A DNA stretch of 64,000 nucleotides from Panagrolaimus kolymaensis (taxonomy: Eukaryota > Nematoda > Chromadorea > Rhabditida > Panagrolaimidae): the NCBI GenBank assembly GCA_028622995.1, contig JAJQJQ010000006.1, positions 2,790,001 to 2,854,000 on the forward strand, read 5' to 3'. Position 1 is the stretch's first letter. The number at the start of each line of letters is the position of its first letter. The translations under genes and the position numbers were made by a program. Shown here piece by piece: positions 13,017 to 25,105 of the stretch. The notes beneath the pieces are model-generated. The model was not told the DNA's origin and searched no databases. It saw only the letters and a list, made by a program, of their open reading frames with translations.

Positions 13017-13755
13017 TTTTGTGTTTCATCGAAAAAGAAAAATGATTGCCAAAAATAAATTTTTTCTCGTGCTTTTTTTATTTTTGAGTTAGAAAAAAAT
13101 GCCAAAATAAAGCCGTTTAGCGTCAAGGTTAATTGCCTTATATTGTTGTTGCTGTTTTACATTTTTTTTTTCGAGGCAAAAATTTTGATGCTGCCATTTT
13201 TATTTGAGTTAAATTTTTGTTAGGGAAAAAAAGCGAATGTAAGAAAGAAGAGTTTTGGACAATAAAGTAAAACAAAACTAGTTTTAAATTTCATTCATGA
13301 TAATGTGGCTCTCTTGGGTTTTTTCCTTGAACCATCATTTCTTTCATTTGTTTGCCAATCTTCAGCAAAACATGAATAAATTTTATATGCACTTTTATTA
13401 GTTTTTTTTTAATTTTATTTTCCTGACCTTAAAGAAAGATTTAAAACAAAATATCGTTTAGGTCAATCCACATTTGATTATGTTTTTAGAGATTATTGAA
13501 GAAAAAATAAAGATAAATGATAAATGAGATAAAGTTTTTATAGGCAAAATGAAAAATAAAAATCATAACCGAAAAAAGAAAAGATAAAAATAATGGATGA
13601 AGAAGAAGAAGACCTCGATCTTGATCTTTACGTACAAATCTTTGTAACTATAAAATATGAGTCCTTTTTGGATTGTAGCACTTATGCATGCAATTGATGG
13701 ATAAAGGCGGGAGATATATTCTCATTTGATCTAATTTTTCATTTATTTTCATCGA
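13017..13755. other. Divergent intergenic region
   Basis: Lies between the minus Tyr/Gln-rich gene and the plus repeat-protein gene, so it should contain both promoters. I see no gene. A TATA box for the plus gene is at its right end; none is obvious for the minus gene. Confidence 0.6.
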
Positions 13756-13763
13756 TATAAAAG
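13756..13763 (+). promoter_or_regulatory. TATA box with outron acceptor upstream of the repeat protein
   Basis: TATAAAAG lies about 100 bp upstream of the ATG at 13858. A splice acceptor TTTTTTTCAG ends at 13810 with no upstream exon. This is the arrangement of a short outron with a spliced-leader trans-splice site 47 nt before the start. Confidence 0.5.
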
Positions 13764-13857
13764 TGGCATAATTTGAATCAAAAAAAGATAAATCCACTTA
13801 TTTTTTTCAGTGAGTTGTTGCTACTTCTGCTGCCAAAGTTGAAGAAAAAAAAGAAGA

Positions 13858-14547
13858 ATGAAAATTTTCCTTGTTTCCATCATTGCTTTGGGTGTTGCTG
13901 TTGCTGGAGCATTCCCTTCACCGTGAGTTTCTCTTTTTTTATTTTTGTTTGCAAATTTTAAATTTCTTTTTTGCAGTTATTCCGGCAGAAATCTTGAACG
14001 TTTAAGACGCCAATTAACTTCTTCAACATATGGTAGCACAACTTATGGAAGCACCGTAGGTGGATTAGGAGGAACTGGTTCCACTTTTAGCAGCAATCGT
14101 CAAACCGTTTCATCCGTTGGAACTCCAATTTCCACCGTTGGAACACTTGGTGGCGGTCTTGTTGGAACTCCCATCTCAACTGTTGGAACCCTTGGAGGCG
14201 TTGGCACTCCCATCTCAACTGTTGGAACGTTTGGTGGTGGCCCAGTAATTAGTGGAGTTCCAATCAGCACTGTCGAAACTGTTGGCGGAGGCATTGGAAG
14301 TCCAATCATTGGAGGAGGACTTCCTATTTCAACCGTAGGTCAAACTTATGTTGGAAATCCCGTTGTTGGAGGAGTCACTACTCTTGGAAATGTTGGAACC
14401 GTAGGTACTCTTGGAGGCATTGGTGGCGTTGGAAGCAGCAGCCGAACTGTTACCTCCACAAACACAAATGTCGGAGGACTTGGCGGCCTTGAAGGTCTTG
14501 GAAGCACTCATGAACGCACAGTTGTTACTCAAACTCAACTTGGTTAA
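13858..14547 (+). CDS. Secreted Gly/Thr/Val repeat protein
   Basis: Two exons (13858-13922, 13977-14547) give 211 residues. Residues 1-18 are a signal peptide (MKIFLVSIIALGVAVAGA). After a short basic segment (RNLERLRRQ), most of the protein is built from imperfect repeats of about 14-20 residues around the core GTPISTVGTLGG, with about seven recognisable units. The Ser/Thr content suggests possible O-glycosylation. Such proteins occur in nematode cuticle, eggshell or secretions; no specific family is assigned. An antisense open frame over the repeat is a compositional shadow. A TATA box and trans-splice acceptor are visible upstream, and an AATAAA follows the stop. Confidence 0.85.
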
Positions 14548-15481
14548 ATATAAAAAAATATAAAACTTGTGTTTATGATTTTTGATTGATTGATTATGTA
14601 AGATTTTAGCAATAAAAAATAAAATTAGTAATAAATGGTGGATTTAAAAATTTTTTTTGCCATTTTTTCAACATAAAATCGCAATACCAAAAGACAATGT
14701 AAAAAAAACAATATTTACGGTGTGAGTTTTTGATTGGTTTTATTATTTGAAACATGACTCAAATAAATATTACATTACAAAAATTATTCATAATTTGAAA
14801 ATAAAATGTTGAAAGAATTAATCAATTTACGCGTTAATAATAACATGACTTTAAATGATTCATCGTTGTTCGAAATTTTCCACTGGGAAAAATTGTTTTT
14901 TAAAAATACACTAAAATTAACAAATTTCGAGGGGTTTATTTATTTAATCGCTATTTAAAATTTGTAAATCTATTATGACAAATAAATGAACACATCAAAA
15001 GTGCAGCAACAAATATGAAAAAAAAAATGAAAAGAGACAATGGAACTCTTTTTTTGTGTATTTTTTTTTTTTTGAATTTAGCCAATTAATGAAGAGACAG
15101 ACAGACATTGCCTGACTCATTAACCCTTTTTTTCAATCAGGAAATCAGGTGCAGTGATCAAAATCACAACGATAAATGATAAGAATTTTGAAAAAAACCA
15201 ATCCCTTATTTTTTGCTATAAAACTATAAAATTGGTAAATATTCTCCCACGTGTGTTTTTGTTTTGCTAATTTTTTTTCAGACTAAATTTTGTTTGATTT
15301 TCAATTTATTTTTATTAATCTTTTCCAAAACATTACTAATTTTTTTGTAATATTTATCCAATTGAGTCAAATACAAACAAATAACATATTTTTTGGGCGT
15401 GACACGAGGATGTTAGTATCGAAAAAAATAAAAAACAAAAATACTCCTCCATTTCGATGAATAATTTATTTTTTTGAAGAA
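14548..15481. other. Intergenic, no gene seen
   Basis: AT-rich sequence between two plus-strand secreted-protein genes. It contains only polyadenylation-like AATAAA words just after 14547 and homopolymer runs. Confidence 0.6.
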
Positions 15482-15489
15482 TATAAAAG
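15482..15489 (+). promoter_or_regulatory. TATA box of the basic secretory protease gene
   Basis: TATAAAAG 63 bp upstream of the ATG at 15552, a normal core-promoter spacing for a short untranslated leader. Confidence 0.55.
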
Positions 15490-15551
15490 CTGACGATTAA
15501 CTTTGATTTTTAATTGCTTTTTTGAAGCTTTGAAATTTTTTCTGTGAAACC

Positions 15552-16193
15552 ATGAAGAATTTTATTATTTCAGAAGTTTTATTTTTATTTTTGTTTTCTA
15601 TGGCTTCTGTTAGCCAGGGAATAAAAGTTCAAACGACGGGTGATCCAAATTTTCCAAAAGATTTATCTCAAACACTCGTGGAAACTTGTAAAAGTGTTTA
15701 TCCGAAAATTAAAGATTATTTTAATAAAAATGCTCCAGAATCCATTACATTTAAATATGATGCATCATATGATGGAGTGGCATATAGCTCTGGACCTATG
15801 ACCGTATTTAGTTCCAAATATATGACCGAACATCCAAAAGATATCGATGTTGTAACTCATGAAGTCACACATATTATTCAAGCATATCCAAAATATGATC
15901 CAAGTTGGCTTGTTGAAGGAATAGCAGATTTTTCAAGATTCAAATTTGGCGTGAATAATGCTGAAGCAGGATGGAGTTTGCCTGAATTTGATGCAAAACA
16001 GAAATACACTGATTCTTATCGAATCACTGCTCGATTTTTGGCGTGGCTTGATAAACATTATAATGGAATCGTGCAAAAACTTGATTCAGCTATGCGTGAT
16101 TCAACTTTTAATAATAATGAAACATGGAAAAGTATCACTCAAAAAACTGTGGATGAGTTATGGAAGGATTATGCAAATAATCCAAATCTCTAA
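15552..16193 (+). CDS. Basic secretory protein-family metallopeptidase (BSP), secreted
   Basis: Single uninterrupted frame of 213 residues. The N-terminus is a signal peptide (VLFLFLFSMASVSQG). The zinc-site motif THEVTH lies at about residues 101-106, within DVVTHEVTHIIQAYP, followed by WLVEGIADFSRFKFG, which supplies the downstream acidic residue. Next comes YRITARFLAWLDKHY and a C-terminal VDELWKDYANNP. This order (HExxH, the EGIAD segment, ITARFL, DELW) is that of the plant and microbial basic secretory protein family (Pfam PF04450), proteins of about 200-230 residues. Every other confidently called protein gene in this window has introns; this one has none. It is not a standard nematode gene as far as I know, so transfer from a bacterium, fungus or plant is plausible. 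It is translated like its neighbours and has a TATA box and AATAAA, so it looks domesticated. Confidence 0.88.
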   Translation: MKNFIISEVLFLFLFSMASVSQGIKVQTTGDPNFPKDLSQTLVETCKSVYPKIKDYFNKNAPESITFKYDASYDGVAYSSGPMTVFSSKYMTEHPKDIDVVTHEVTHIIQAYPKYDPSWLVEGIADFSRFKFGVNNAEAGWSLPEFDAKQKYTDSYRITARFLAWLDKHYNGIVQKLDSAMRDSTFNNNETWKSITQKTVDELWKDYANNPNL

Positions 16194-16349
16194 TTTTAAC
16201 AAAAAATTTGTTTGTATTAAATTTTGTTATAAAATAAATAATAAACGCCTTAAAATTTATGAAATATTTTATGATATTTATTTCACTGCTTTAAATTATT
16301 ATATGATTTTTTTAATGAAAAAAAAAGAAGAAAAAAGTAAAAAAGTTAT

Positions 16350-16447
16350 CCAGCCAGCCGGAATCGAACCGGCGGCATTAGGACCTTGTGACTCAAACAT
16401 TACATGTTCGAATCATATCCCATACTCTACCACTGAGCTATGGCTGG
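16350..16447 (-). tRNA. tRNA-like Pol III gene, anticodon not assignable (copy 1)
   Basis: 98 nt. It has a perfect 7-bp acceptor stem (CCAGCCA/TGGCTGG), a D arm with A-box consensus (TAGCTCAGTGG), a T arm GCCGG/CCGGC around a TTCGATT loop, and a T-run terminator downstream. The D and T arms are separated by TGGGA/TCCTA flanking 34 nt rather than a 7-nt loop; inside is an 11-bp hairpin closed by GTA. With an intron at the usual site, position 33 would be A instead of the invariant U. It could be a pre-tRNA with an odd intron or a tRNA-derived RNA. Confidence 0.65.
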
Positions 16448-17036
16448 AACAAAAACATATTTTTTATTTTTCTTTTTAAAAAATAAAAATTAAAAAAGAA
16501 TTTACTTGCATTTTAAAAAAGCCTTTCTGAAGTTTAAAGAGTTTGATACTTTTGAAAAAATGCTAACGCAATTAATTATCAACAAACCGAGGGGCTTATA
16601 AATAAGGTTGTGATTCCAGAAATAAATAGTGAAAAAAAAGATGAAAATTTTAGAAATTAATCTTTGCATATTTTAAAAATATATTCCCCACATGTAAGGT
16701 GTGAACGATTTCTTAAATAATTTAGCTACAGCTTATCAACAAGCACTTTCATGCTTTCTTGTAGACAAAATTTTTTTTTGTATCAGTTCAACAAAAAATC
16801 GTAAATTTAATGGAAATTTTTGACTTATTTTGTATGCTGCTTTATTTGATATTGTTAATTCAACTTTCTATGTAATGGTGCTTGATTTCTTGTCCATCAT
16901 TGTCTTCTTTCTGTGATTTCGTGGAGAAAATTAAAAAAAAAATTTCATTCTGAAAAATAGAGAATATTTCAATGGTTTTTTATTTTATTAAAAAAGAAAG
17001 ATGTCTTTTCTTTCTGCAAAAAAATGGAAAAATATT

Positions 17037-17157
17037 TGCTGGAAGTGGGATTTGAACCCACGCCCTCATTCGAGGAGTAGAAAACCCCGTCTCGCATATA
17101 ATGCGTAAGAGAATAAACTCTTGAGTCTACCGCCTTAGACCACTCGGCCATCCCAGC
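17037..17157 (-). tRNA. tRNA-Leu(CAA) with intron, copy 1
   Basis: 121 nt on the minus strand. Acceptor stem GCTGGGA/TTCCAGC with discriminator A, D arm GCCGAGTGGTCTAAGGC, anticodon stem GTAGA/TCTAC with loop CT-CAA-G. An intron of about 37 nt follows position 37. A long variable arm (class II, as expected for Leu) and T arm GTGGG/CCCAC complete the structure. T runs follow the 3' end. An identical gene lies at 31879-31999. Confidence 0.95.
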
Positions 17158-20100
17158 ATATTTGTTTTGTTCATCAAACTTTTTTTTATGTCTGTGTCCT
17201 TTTTTTCAAAGTCAAGGCCTTGCAAATTGCAATATCAAAAAATGAATTTAAAATTTACAAAAAAAAATTGTTTTGTTTCTAAAATTAATTTTGTGTTTGT
17301 CACCCACAGATGTAAAAATTTTTGTTTTTCTTTATTATCATTTTTAAAAGAAAAACTTTTTACACATTATGAAACATGATATTTATTTTTTTAGGGTTTT
17401 GATTCTGTCACTCATTTTCACGTCAGAAAGTGTCAAACGAAAGAAAAAAAAATGTTCCGCATCATTCAAAAAGTTTTTTTGTTTGTTTCATGTCAATTTT
17501 TGAGTTTGTTTCTTTTACAACAACAAAAAATTAAGTAAAAGAAAACTAAAACATTTCAGAAAAAAAGAAAAACGAAAAAAGCGAAGGAGTTGTAAGCAAC
17601 CAAAATAATGTTGTTGGAACACATGTCAAATATCAATCTTCGTTTCTAAGCATATATATTTTTTTTGTTTGCACTTTTGTCTCATTCCCGTCAAATGTTA
17701 TTCTTAAGAATCTATCCATAGTTTTCTTCTTCCTTGCTGCTTTTTAAGTTACTTGGGTCATTTGATAAGAGAGGTTTAGAAGAAACAAAAATAAAATATG
17801 TGTCAAAGCTGTTTTTACTTATCAAACTTAAAAAAAATGGGATTAAACTTCTCAAAGATTAGTTGTTGTGATTAATTGAAATGTTTTGTTTTTGTTATTT
17901 GAAAAAAAAATTTATTGCTTTCTCTCACTTTTTTGTTATTTTCAAAAATAAAATTGTTTGAAATAAAGAAAATTTAATGAGATGATTTTTCTTTTTGGTT
18001 AATGATCAGGGAAACCTTGTGAACTTGGAAAGGTATTAGGCTGATATCGGTTTTATAACTACTAAGAAGAAGCTCTGAAGTTACTAAACCCAAGCAAGAT
18101 AGATATAATCAAAAAATTTGTTTGTTGATTTTTAAAAACCTCCATAAATGGCAACAAAATTTTACTTTAAACGCTTTTTGATTATTTTTATATTTCCCTT
18201 TTAAAAAATAATTAATTTCAAAGAACTGTTTTTTAGTGCCATTTGGGACCTCGTTATTATTATATTTTGACTTCCAAAAGTTAAAGTCAAAAGCAATTGT
18301 TATTATTTTTTTGGATGGACTTTGAAAAAAAACATAAGAATAAAAGGAAGAACTTTTGTTCATTCATTTTGGCGCCCCTTGGAGGAGTTTTTTTTTGTTG
18401 TTATTTAGTTGAAAGAATGAAGAAAAGAAAAAATGCCTACTAAAAAAAATAAGGTCTTTACTTTCTTTCTTTTTTTGTTATTTTCATCTTCTGGGGCTTA
18501 CATATTTTCTTATTTATTGGAGGGTTTAAACTTTAAAGCTACTTTATTTTCTAGCTTTTGGAGTTAAGATTTTTTTTTGGCTATTTGAAAGATTTTTTTA
18601 AAGTACGGAATTTCTAAAAAAGAAACACATTTTATTTTATTTTTTTGTTGCTTTTTCTTATGGGTTTTTGACTTTTCGTTTATTTCTTCTTTTTTATATG
18701 TTGTTTCTTTTTTGTTTCTGACAAATATAATAATCCCAGATTTTTTTTCTTCTTCTTCTTGTCATCCTCGATTTGCCATAGGCAATTTTAAAGTCACATT
18801 AAAATAAAAAGAAAGACGTTTATTCAATGGTCCTCAAAAAAAAATTTTTGAAATGAAAATCGTCATTTTCCGTTTCGGCTTTTTTATAAACATATAAAAC
18901 TGCCACTATCATCAAAATCCCAAATTTTTCAATTTTCAACCAAAACAAAAAAATGTGATTGGTTTTTTTCGGGTTATTTTTTTTTGTTTGCGACGACGAC
19001 CCACAAATTTGTTACTCCTTTTTTTTGTTGCATAGTTTTTTTTTCGCCCTTGCCTGAACATTGGATTGAATAAATTAAGTGGAAGAAAAAATTGAGTGGT
19101 GGCAGTAATGCGAAAAACTTAGCTTTTTATCTTTGAAGAATAACAAATCTTGAATTTCTTACTCTTTTGGCAGCGAATTTTTCGTCTCCGCCATCGACGA
19201 CACATCGCTTTGGAGGAGGATGTTTCCATCGGCAAAAAAAAATATTTAACATACAAACTTCTTTTTTAAAGACATACTTTACTCGCTATGATTTTGAGCA
19301 TTTTTTTTATGTTAAAAGTGCTTTGACAACTTTGAGATGACTTTTGCACTTTGAGGAAAAAAGTAGTTAATTGATAATAGTAGAATATGTAATTTCAAAG
19401 TGTCATTGAAATCTATGAAAGATTCTTTCCATTTCTTCCGGAAGTAATTTTTGGATGTGGCCATCACAGAGAAAAATGTTACATTTCTTTCCGCTAAAAT
19501 TTTGATCCTTAAATTAAATTATTTAAATTTGATTTGTTTTAATCTATGAAAAAATTTTTGCACCAATAATCAAAAAAACATTTGCCTTTTTCGACGCTGC
19601 AAAATCCACGACTATTATTGCTTTTTTTTTATGCCTCAGAAATTTTTTGCAAAAACTTTGGACCTTCTAACTGAAAACAAAAGTCTTTCATCTTTGATCC
19701 TTGCAAAACGAATTTTCTTCCAACTTTTTTTTTACGCAGATAACTCTTCCTCAATTCCTTACATCACTTTTTTTTATATCTTCCTCCTCATCAATTTCAC
19801 AAAAAAAAAAAAAGTTTTATTCTCGTAAATTTTTACAACTTTTTTTTTATTTTCCCCACTAAAGAAAAGTAAAAAGTAAGTAAGTCCATTTTATGGCTAA
19901 TTTATTTTATTTTCTTCTTTTTTTTATATTATCAAACCAGGGCCACAAATTGCAGTTGGTCATCATCACTGTGTTGTGACATTCCATTTTGTTGTTTTTT
20001 TATTTGCTTCAAAAAAAAGGAATTCCGCAGTGAATTAAATTTCATTTCCTTTTTTGGCAATTTCATTTTTTTTTTGGAGGCGCAAAGAAAACTTTTGTTT

Positions 20101-22120
20101 CTCTGCCTTCTTTTTTTTTGTTTTGATGCCGCCGTCGTTGATGCTTCTGCCAAAATACGAGAAAGTACGACATTCAGTTTTTTTCTTCTAAATTGTTTGT
20201 TTAAATTTGTCAAAAAATCAAGTTTTTTTCTTATTAAAAAGCGGGAGTCCCAATTGTCGCCAATTTCTTAAAAAATTTTAAAAAACATTTATTTATTTAT
20301 TGTTGCTTTCCAAAGAAAAAGCAGCAACTGACCAATAAAATTTCCTGTTATTGTTAAAAAAAAGTCTGAATAAAGCAGTGAAGATAAAGAAATTTAATGC
20401 AAAAGTAAAGTTCAAAAAGTTTAGAGTACTTTAAAAAATTTTGATGTTTTTTTTCTTCTCAAGGTTCAAACATTTTTATACACAGAAAAATTGAAAATAT
20501 TTCTTCGGTTGTTTTTTTATTAGCTTTCTAAAAATCATGCCTTTGTTTTCTGTTTTTTTTTTGTTTTTATAATATTTTCTTGTAAGCAAATTCTAAGAAT
20601 CATCAAAAGAGTCTCTATGTGCCATTTTTAATCTTAAAACTTTTTTTTATAGCACTCGTATGACACCTTATTTTTCTCCTCTTAATTTATTATACCACCA
20701 AAGTTTGAACATTTATCTTTTACGATAAAAATATAGTAGTTTTATCTATTTTTTAACAAACTCATGAGAGAGAAGAACTCATAAACATTCCTAAAAAGTT
20801 TTTTTTAAAGAAATGCATTTTAAACGAAGAAGGCATAAACACTTTTGACCAATTTTTTAATTTCACATTCGTCTTTACTCTTTTGCACTAACGGTTGTTT
20901 TTTTTTTTATTTTCGTTATTCACCTGCAAAAAATTTTACATTTACATATTTTAATTTAAATACATCTAAAATAAATTCATGTTACATATAAAATTGTAAT
21001 AATCGAGAGAGGCTGGTAGTGCTATTATAAAAAGCTTTATTACAATTTTATTTTAATGAGATTGTCATAATCTCCCATGCCATTTTTATTTCTTATCCAT
21101 ATTTTTTCGTGTTTTAATGTTTTCCTCTTTCCTCGATTGTCATTTCAAATCAGCGTATGTTTTTTAAAAGAAAAAAATATTTTCATAATAAAATCTTCTT
21201 AAATTTTTTGAAACTCATTCTACCGTAACAATAACAACAACATTGTTGCGTAGCAGAGAAATTTAATCTTTAGTTTTTAACCAAAACAGAAAAAGACAGC
21301 CTGCCTGCGCACTTTGTATCTTCTTTTTTTTTTGAATTTTACACCCTTGAGTAAATTTTTTTTATTTTTAGTTAAAAAAATTTTCTTGTAACTTATAAAT
21401 TAAGTTTTTATTTTAATTAATTAAAAATGTTTAAACTTTACTTATAAAATTAAATAGAGACAAATTATTTCTCTGAAACATTATCCTTGCAAAAAAAGAT
21501 TCTCAGAAATTAAACTCAAAATTCAGAAAATAAAAAAAATACAACCTCATTCTTTTTTTCTGTATATGTGGGTATTTTTAGAAATACTATTATTAATATA
21601 TAAAAAAACTACATAAATTTTAACAACTTTTTTTATTTTGTTTTTTTAATCTTAAAAAAAATGAAAAACAAAAAAATTATATATTTGTATTTAATATTTA
21701 AAAATGCAAATGCTTAAAAATGTTAATAACAAAACAAAAAAGTTTTTCGTTTGTTACGTAAAAAAACAACCCCGCCGCTACCTCAACCTTCTCCATCTAA
21801 AAAAAATTTAAAATTATCATTTTTTATTCGCTTTGCACTTTTCTCTTTCTCCTAAATTTCTAAACTATTTTTATTTTTTTAAATGGAAGGTTTTTTCTAA
21901 TTAGGATAGCATTGCAAAAATGAGACATTGAGTGAGTGAGTGGTAAGTTTGATCATTTTACAAATTGAGAGCGTTGGCTTTTTAGTTGCAAAGCTTGTTT
22001 TTTTTTTTTTGAGTTATTTTTGCTAACTTTTAAAAACAGTGAACTACCACGCATGATTAAAAAACCATTAGATACTTTCTCACTATTTTTCTTGGTGCTA
22101 AATATAAAGTTTTGAAATTC
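17158..22120. other. T-rich gene-free region
   Basis: No supportable exon chain. The + strand is dominated by T runs, the opposite bias to 1-7 kb, and open frames are Phe/Leu-rich without splice partners. The same bias continues through to the GPCR start at 25106. Long rightward-transcribed introns or an outron would look like this; otherwise it is unexplained. Confidence 0.55.
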
Positions 22121-22329
22121 ATTAAAGGACCCTGGTCATTTGATCTTTTTTTCAAACTCGCGTTTGATTATTCCCTCATGCCGCAATATTGCAGAGCCCG
22201 TAAAGTACAGTAATTTGACCGTAAAATTACTGTACATTACTGTACTTTACGGGCTCTGCAATATTGCGGCATGAGGGAATAATCAAACGCGAGTTTGAAA
22301 AAAAGATCAAATGACCAGGGTCCTTTAAT
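22121..22329. mobile_element. Perfect 94-bp foldback (MITE-like) element
   Basis: Two inverted arms of 94 nt (22121-22214 and 22236-22329) pair without mismatch around a 21-nt loop, which itself contains another inverted ACAGTAAT/ATTACTGT word. If TA is taken as the target duplication (22123-22124 and 22326-22327), the element is 22125-22325 with ends AAGGACCC/GGGTCCTT. That would suit a Tc1/mariner-type MITE. The absence of mismatches suggests recent insertion or active gene conversion. No transposase is present. Confidence 0.85.
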
Positions 22330-22923
22330 ATTGAAAAAAAGAAACAACAAAAATAATATAGAAAAAAATAAAACAACCAAAGTGGAAGGATTTAAATGAT
22401 TTTTATTTAATTTTTTTGTTTGTTGCCTGTGTGTGTTTTTAAATAATCATTGGATTGGAAAAGAAAAATTAAAATATGATAATTTTGTGTTTAAAAATAA
22501 AGTTTTTTATTATTCGTCCTCATTTATTATGAACCCAAAAATTAGATGCTTTAAAAAAATAAGAAAAGATGTAAATTGTTTTTTTAATAACGCGTATTTA
22601 ACATCCAATTTAATGGTTGGTATCATGGGGTAACTTGTTTTTAAAAAAAGGGGAAAAATTGTTATTAAGATAAATGGGTATTTTTTAATTTTAGCCAACA
22701 TAGAAAAAAAGTTAGTTCAGATTTCTTTTTTCATAGCTATTTGCAGATTTTTTTTTGTTGCTTTGCCTTTTGCAGAAAAAACTAAAGTGTTTTCAAAATC
22801 TTTTGTTATGCGTTTTATTTGAGACTTTTATCTATGAAAATTTTGTTTATATTAATTTTCGTTTTTTAAAACTCTTCAGAAAAATTTATTATTTTTTGAA
22901 TGCAAAAAAAAACGAAAAAAATG
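22330..22923. other. T-rich spacer
   Basis: Short gene-free interval between the foldback element and the tRNA-like gene. Nothing recognisable. Confidence 0.5.
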
Positions 22924-23017
22924 CCAGCCAGCCGGATTCGAACCAGCGACCCTTGTAATTGGGATTTCATCACGAAGAAATACCAATCACACCACTCTAC
23001 CTCTGAGCTGTAGCTGG
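22924..23017 (-). tRNA. tRNA-like Pol III gene, anticodon not assignable (copy 2)
   Basis: 94 nt. Acceptor stem CCAGCTA/TGGCTGG (one G-U pair), A box with CAGCTCAGAGG, T arm GCTGG/CCGGC with B box GGTTCGAATCC, and a T7 terminator directly downstream. Between the D and T arms lie 46 nt folding into a long imperfect hairpin (ATTGG/CCAAT, then ATTTC/GAAAT) instead of a 5-bp stem with a 7-nt loop. Reading it as an intron-bearing tRNA would give anticodon UGG (Pro) with U at position 37, which is weak. Confidence 0.62.
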
Positions 23018-25105
23018 AACAAAAAGGCATATTTTATTTTGCTTTTTAACAAAAGGATTTTGAATTTATTTGCACCACGGGCGACAGGCATATTAGAAGG
23101 TTGAAACTTTTTTCGATAGCTTTTATTTTTAAATGCAAGAGCAATTTAAAGTTATTAGATAAAAACCTATAAATTCTATTGTATCGTTTTATTCATTTTT
23201 CATAGAAATATTTATGTTAGAAATTCCACCATGTCATCATCTTTTTTTAAAACTTTTTTGATCTCTAAGAATCTGTTGTTAATGATCCCTTAAACTTTTT
23301 TTGTATAAACAAAAAAACAGTTATTTTTCCTCGAAAAAATTTTTGCAAAAAAAAATTAATGCTTTACGTTATCTATCTATTTTCCCTTGAGAATTTTATT
23401 TTTTTTGACTAACAAAACTCGCGCTACTTTTAATTTTTTATTTTATCGTTTTTATCTCATTTGTTGTTTGTTCATTACTCTTTGAAAAAAATAGGCGTTA
23501 ATTTGAAACACTTTTCATCCGATTAAAGTCATGCTTCTTTTTTCATTTACTTTTTGTCTTTTAATTTTTTGTTTTGTTTTTTTAAAGTTCATTTACGTGG
23601 CCTCGTTTTTTCCATTTTTGTTTTAGGCTTATTACCCTAAAGCATTATTTTAGACAGACTTGACGACGACAGTTGTAAGTAGCAAGTAAATGACATAAAA
23701 TAAAAGAGGATTTCAACAAAAAAGTAAAAAAAAAAAAAAAGTAAGTAAGAAACATTTTTGTGTGAAAAAAAACTAAAGTAAAGGGGCGGCTAACTGACTT
23801 TCATAGACTTCGATTTTGACTTTGACTCGAAACTCGGAAGCTTTTGAGTGATAAAAAAATTTAAAGTATGTAAACTTTAAAACAAAATATTTGAAGATAA
23901 AACGAACGTTTATGAGAAAAGTTAATTTTATTTTTTGTTTTTGCCAGAAGGGCTTCTGAGTTCTCAAACTTTTTATCATGTAATAAAATTTTATTTTAAT
24001 TCCAAAATGGGTGGTAAAAAAAAGGAGGAAGAAATTTTATGTTTATGATGGGTTTGCTTGCTTTTGAAATTTGAGGAACTGGGTTTTTTTCCATTAATTA
24101 TTATCGCGCGCGTCGTTGTTATTTTTTATTTGAAGAGGATTAAAAATCTAAAAAACTTTTGTAGCCCCTTTTTTTTTACATATTTTTCTCTATGTGTTTT
24201 TAAAACATAGTCAGTCTATAAATTTTTATTTTTCAAATTCAATCAATCTTATCATCCTTGATTTAATAATCCATCGTTGACAAAAAAAAATTTTTTTGAG
24301 TTCCGTCTTTCATGTTCTTTGCTTTTCAGCTAACTTTTTTTCCTTTACTTCGACTTTCTTCCGTTCATCATCTTTTTTTTTTTGGAGAGGGCTTTTTTGC
24401 TTCTAATATTTTTTTTGACTGAAATCAGCTCAAATTAAATTACCCTCTCTCATCATCCAAGATATTTTGCTATTTGGCTATGCCGCATCAAAGAAAAAAA
24501 GTTATCCAAATTTTTGCCTTAAAACAAAAAAAGCACAGAAACTTTACATTTTTTTTACTTTTTACTTTTTGGCTAAAAATTTTTTATATAAAACTTTGAT
24601 ATTTTTCTGAAAATCATTTTTGGCGGTGTTAAAAGTTTTTTTAAATTCTTTAAAAATATTTATTTCTTTAATAATTTGAGATTCCCATGACTTTTGGCAT
24701 CTAGATTATTCTTTTAGCGCCTAAAAAATTATTCAATGCTTTTTTCCAAATAATAACTCATTTTCTATTCATCGAGCTATTTTCTAATTAGCTAAGGCTT
24801 TTTTATTTTTTAAAAGCTATAAATAAAGTTCGAGAAAATTAAGAAACAATTGAGAAATTAAAAAAGAAGCTTTTGCATTAATACAGATTATTATTATTTT
24901 GGAAAAAATGGAAATTTCGTGCTTTTTATTTTTTCAGAGGCTTCCAAACTAACTAAAAAAACTTTGAATTTCAGAATTTTCTATTTCGGGTAAACCCTAA
25001 CTTGCCCCATATTCTTGCCAAAAAAAACTTATTTTCTTTAATGGATTTGATTTGATTATATTACTGTTAAAAAAAAAGGTGGTTCATCACAATAAACAAT
25101 AAACA
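23018..25105. other. T-rich gene-free region upstream of the GPCR
   Basis: No exon or RNA gene seen. The T-rich + strand bias runs up to the GPCR start. It may hold that gene's promoter, an outron or a non-coding first intron. Confidence 0.5.

Noticed and set aside
14100..14538. Two antisense frames over the Gly/Thr/Val repeat protein
   Set aside because: Mirror images of the repeat unit; the sense frame has signal peptide, splice phase and promoter.
15958..16479. 173-codon frame overlapping the protease and the tRNA-like gene
   Set aside because: Out-of-frame shadow of the protease gene that runs into the minus-strand tRNA-like sequence.
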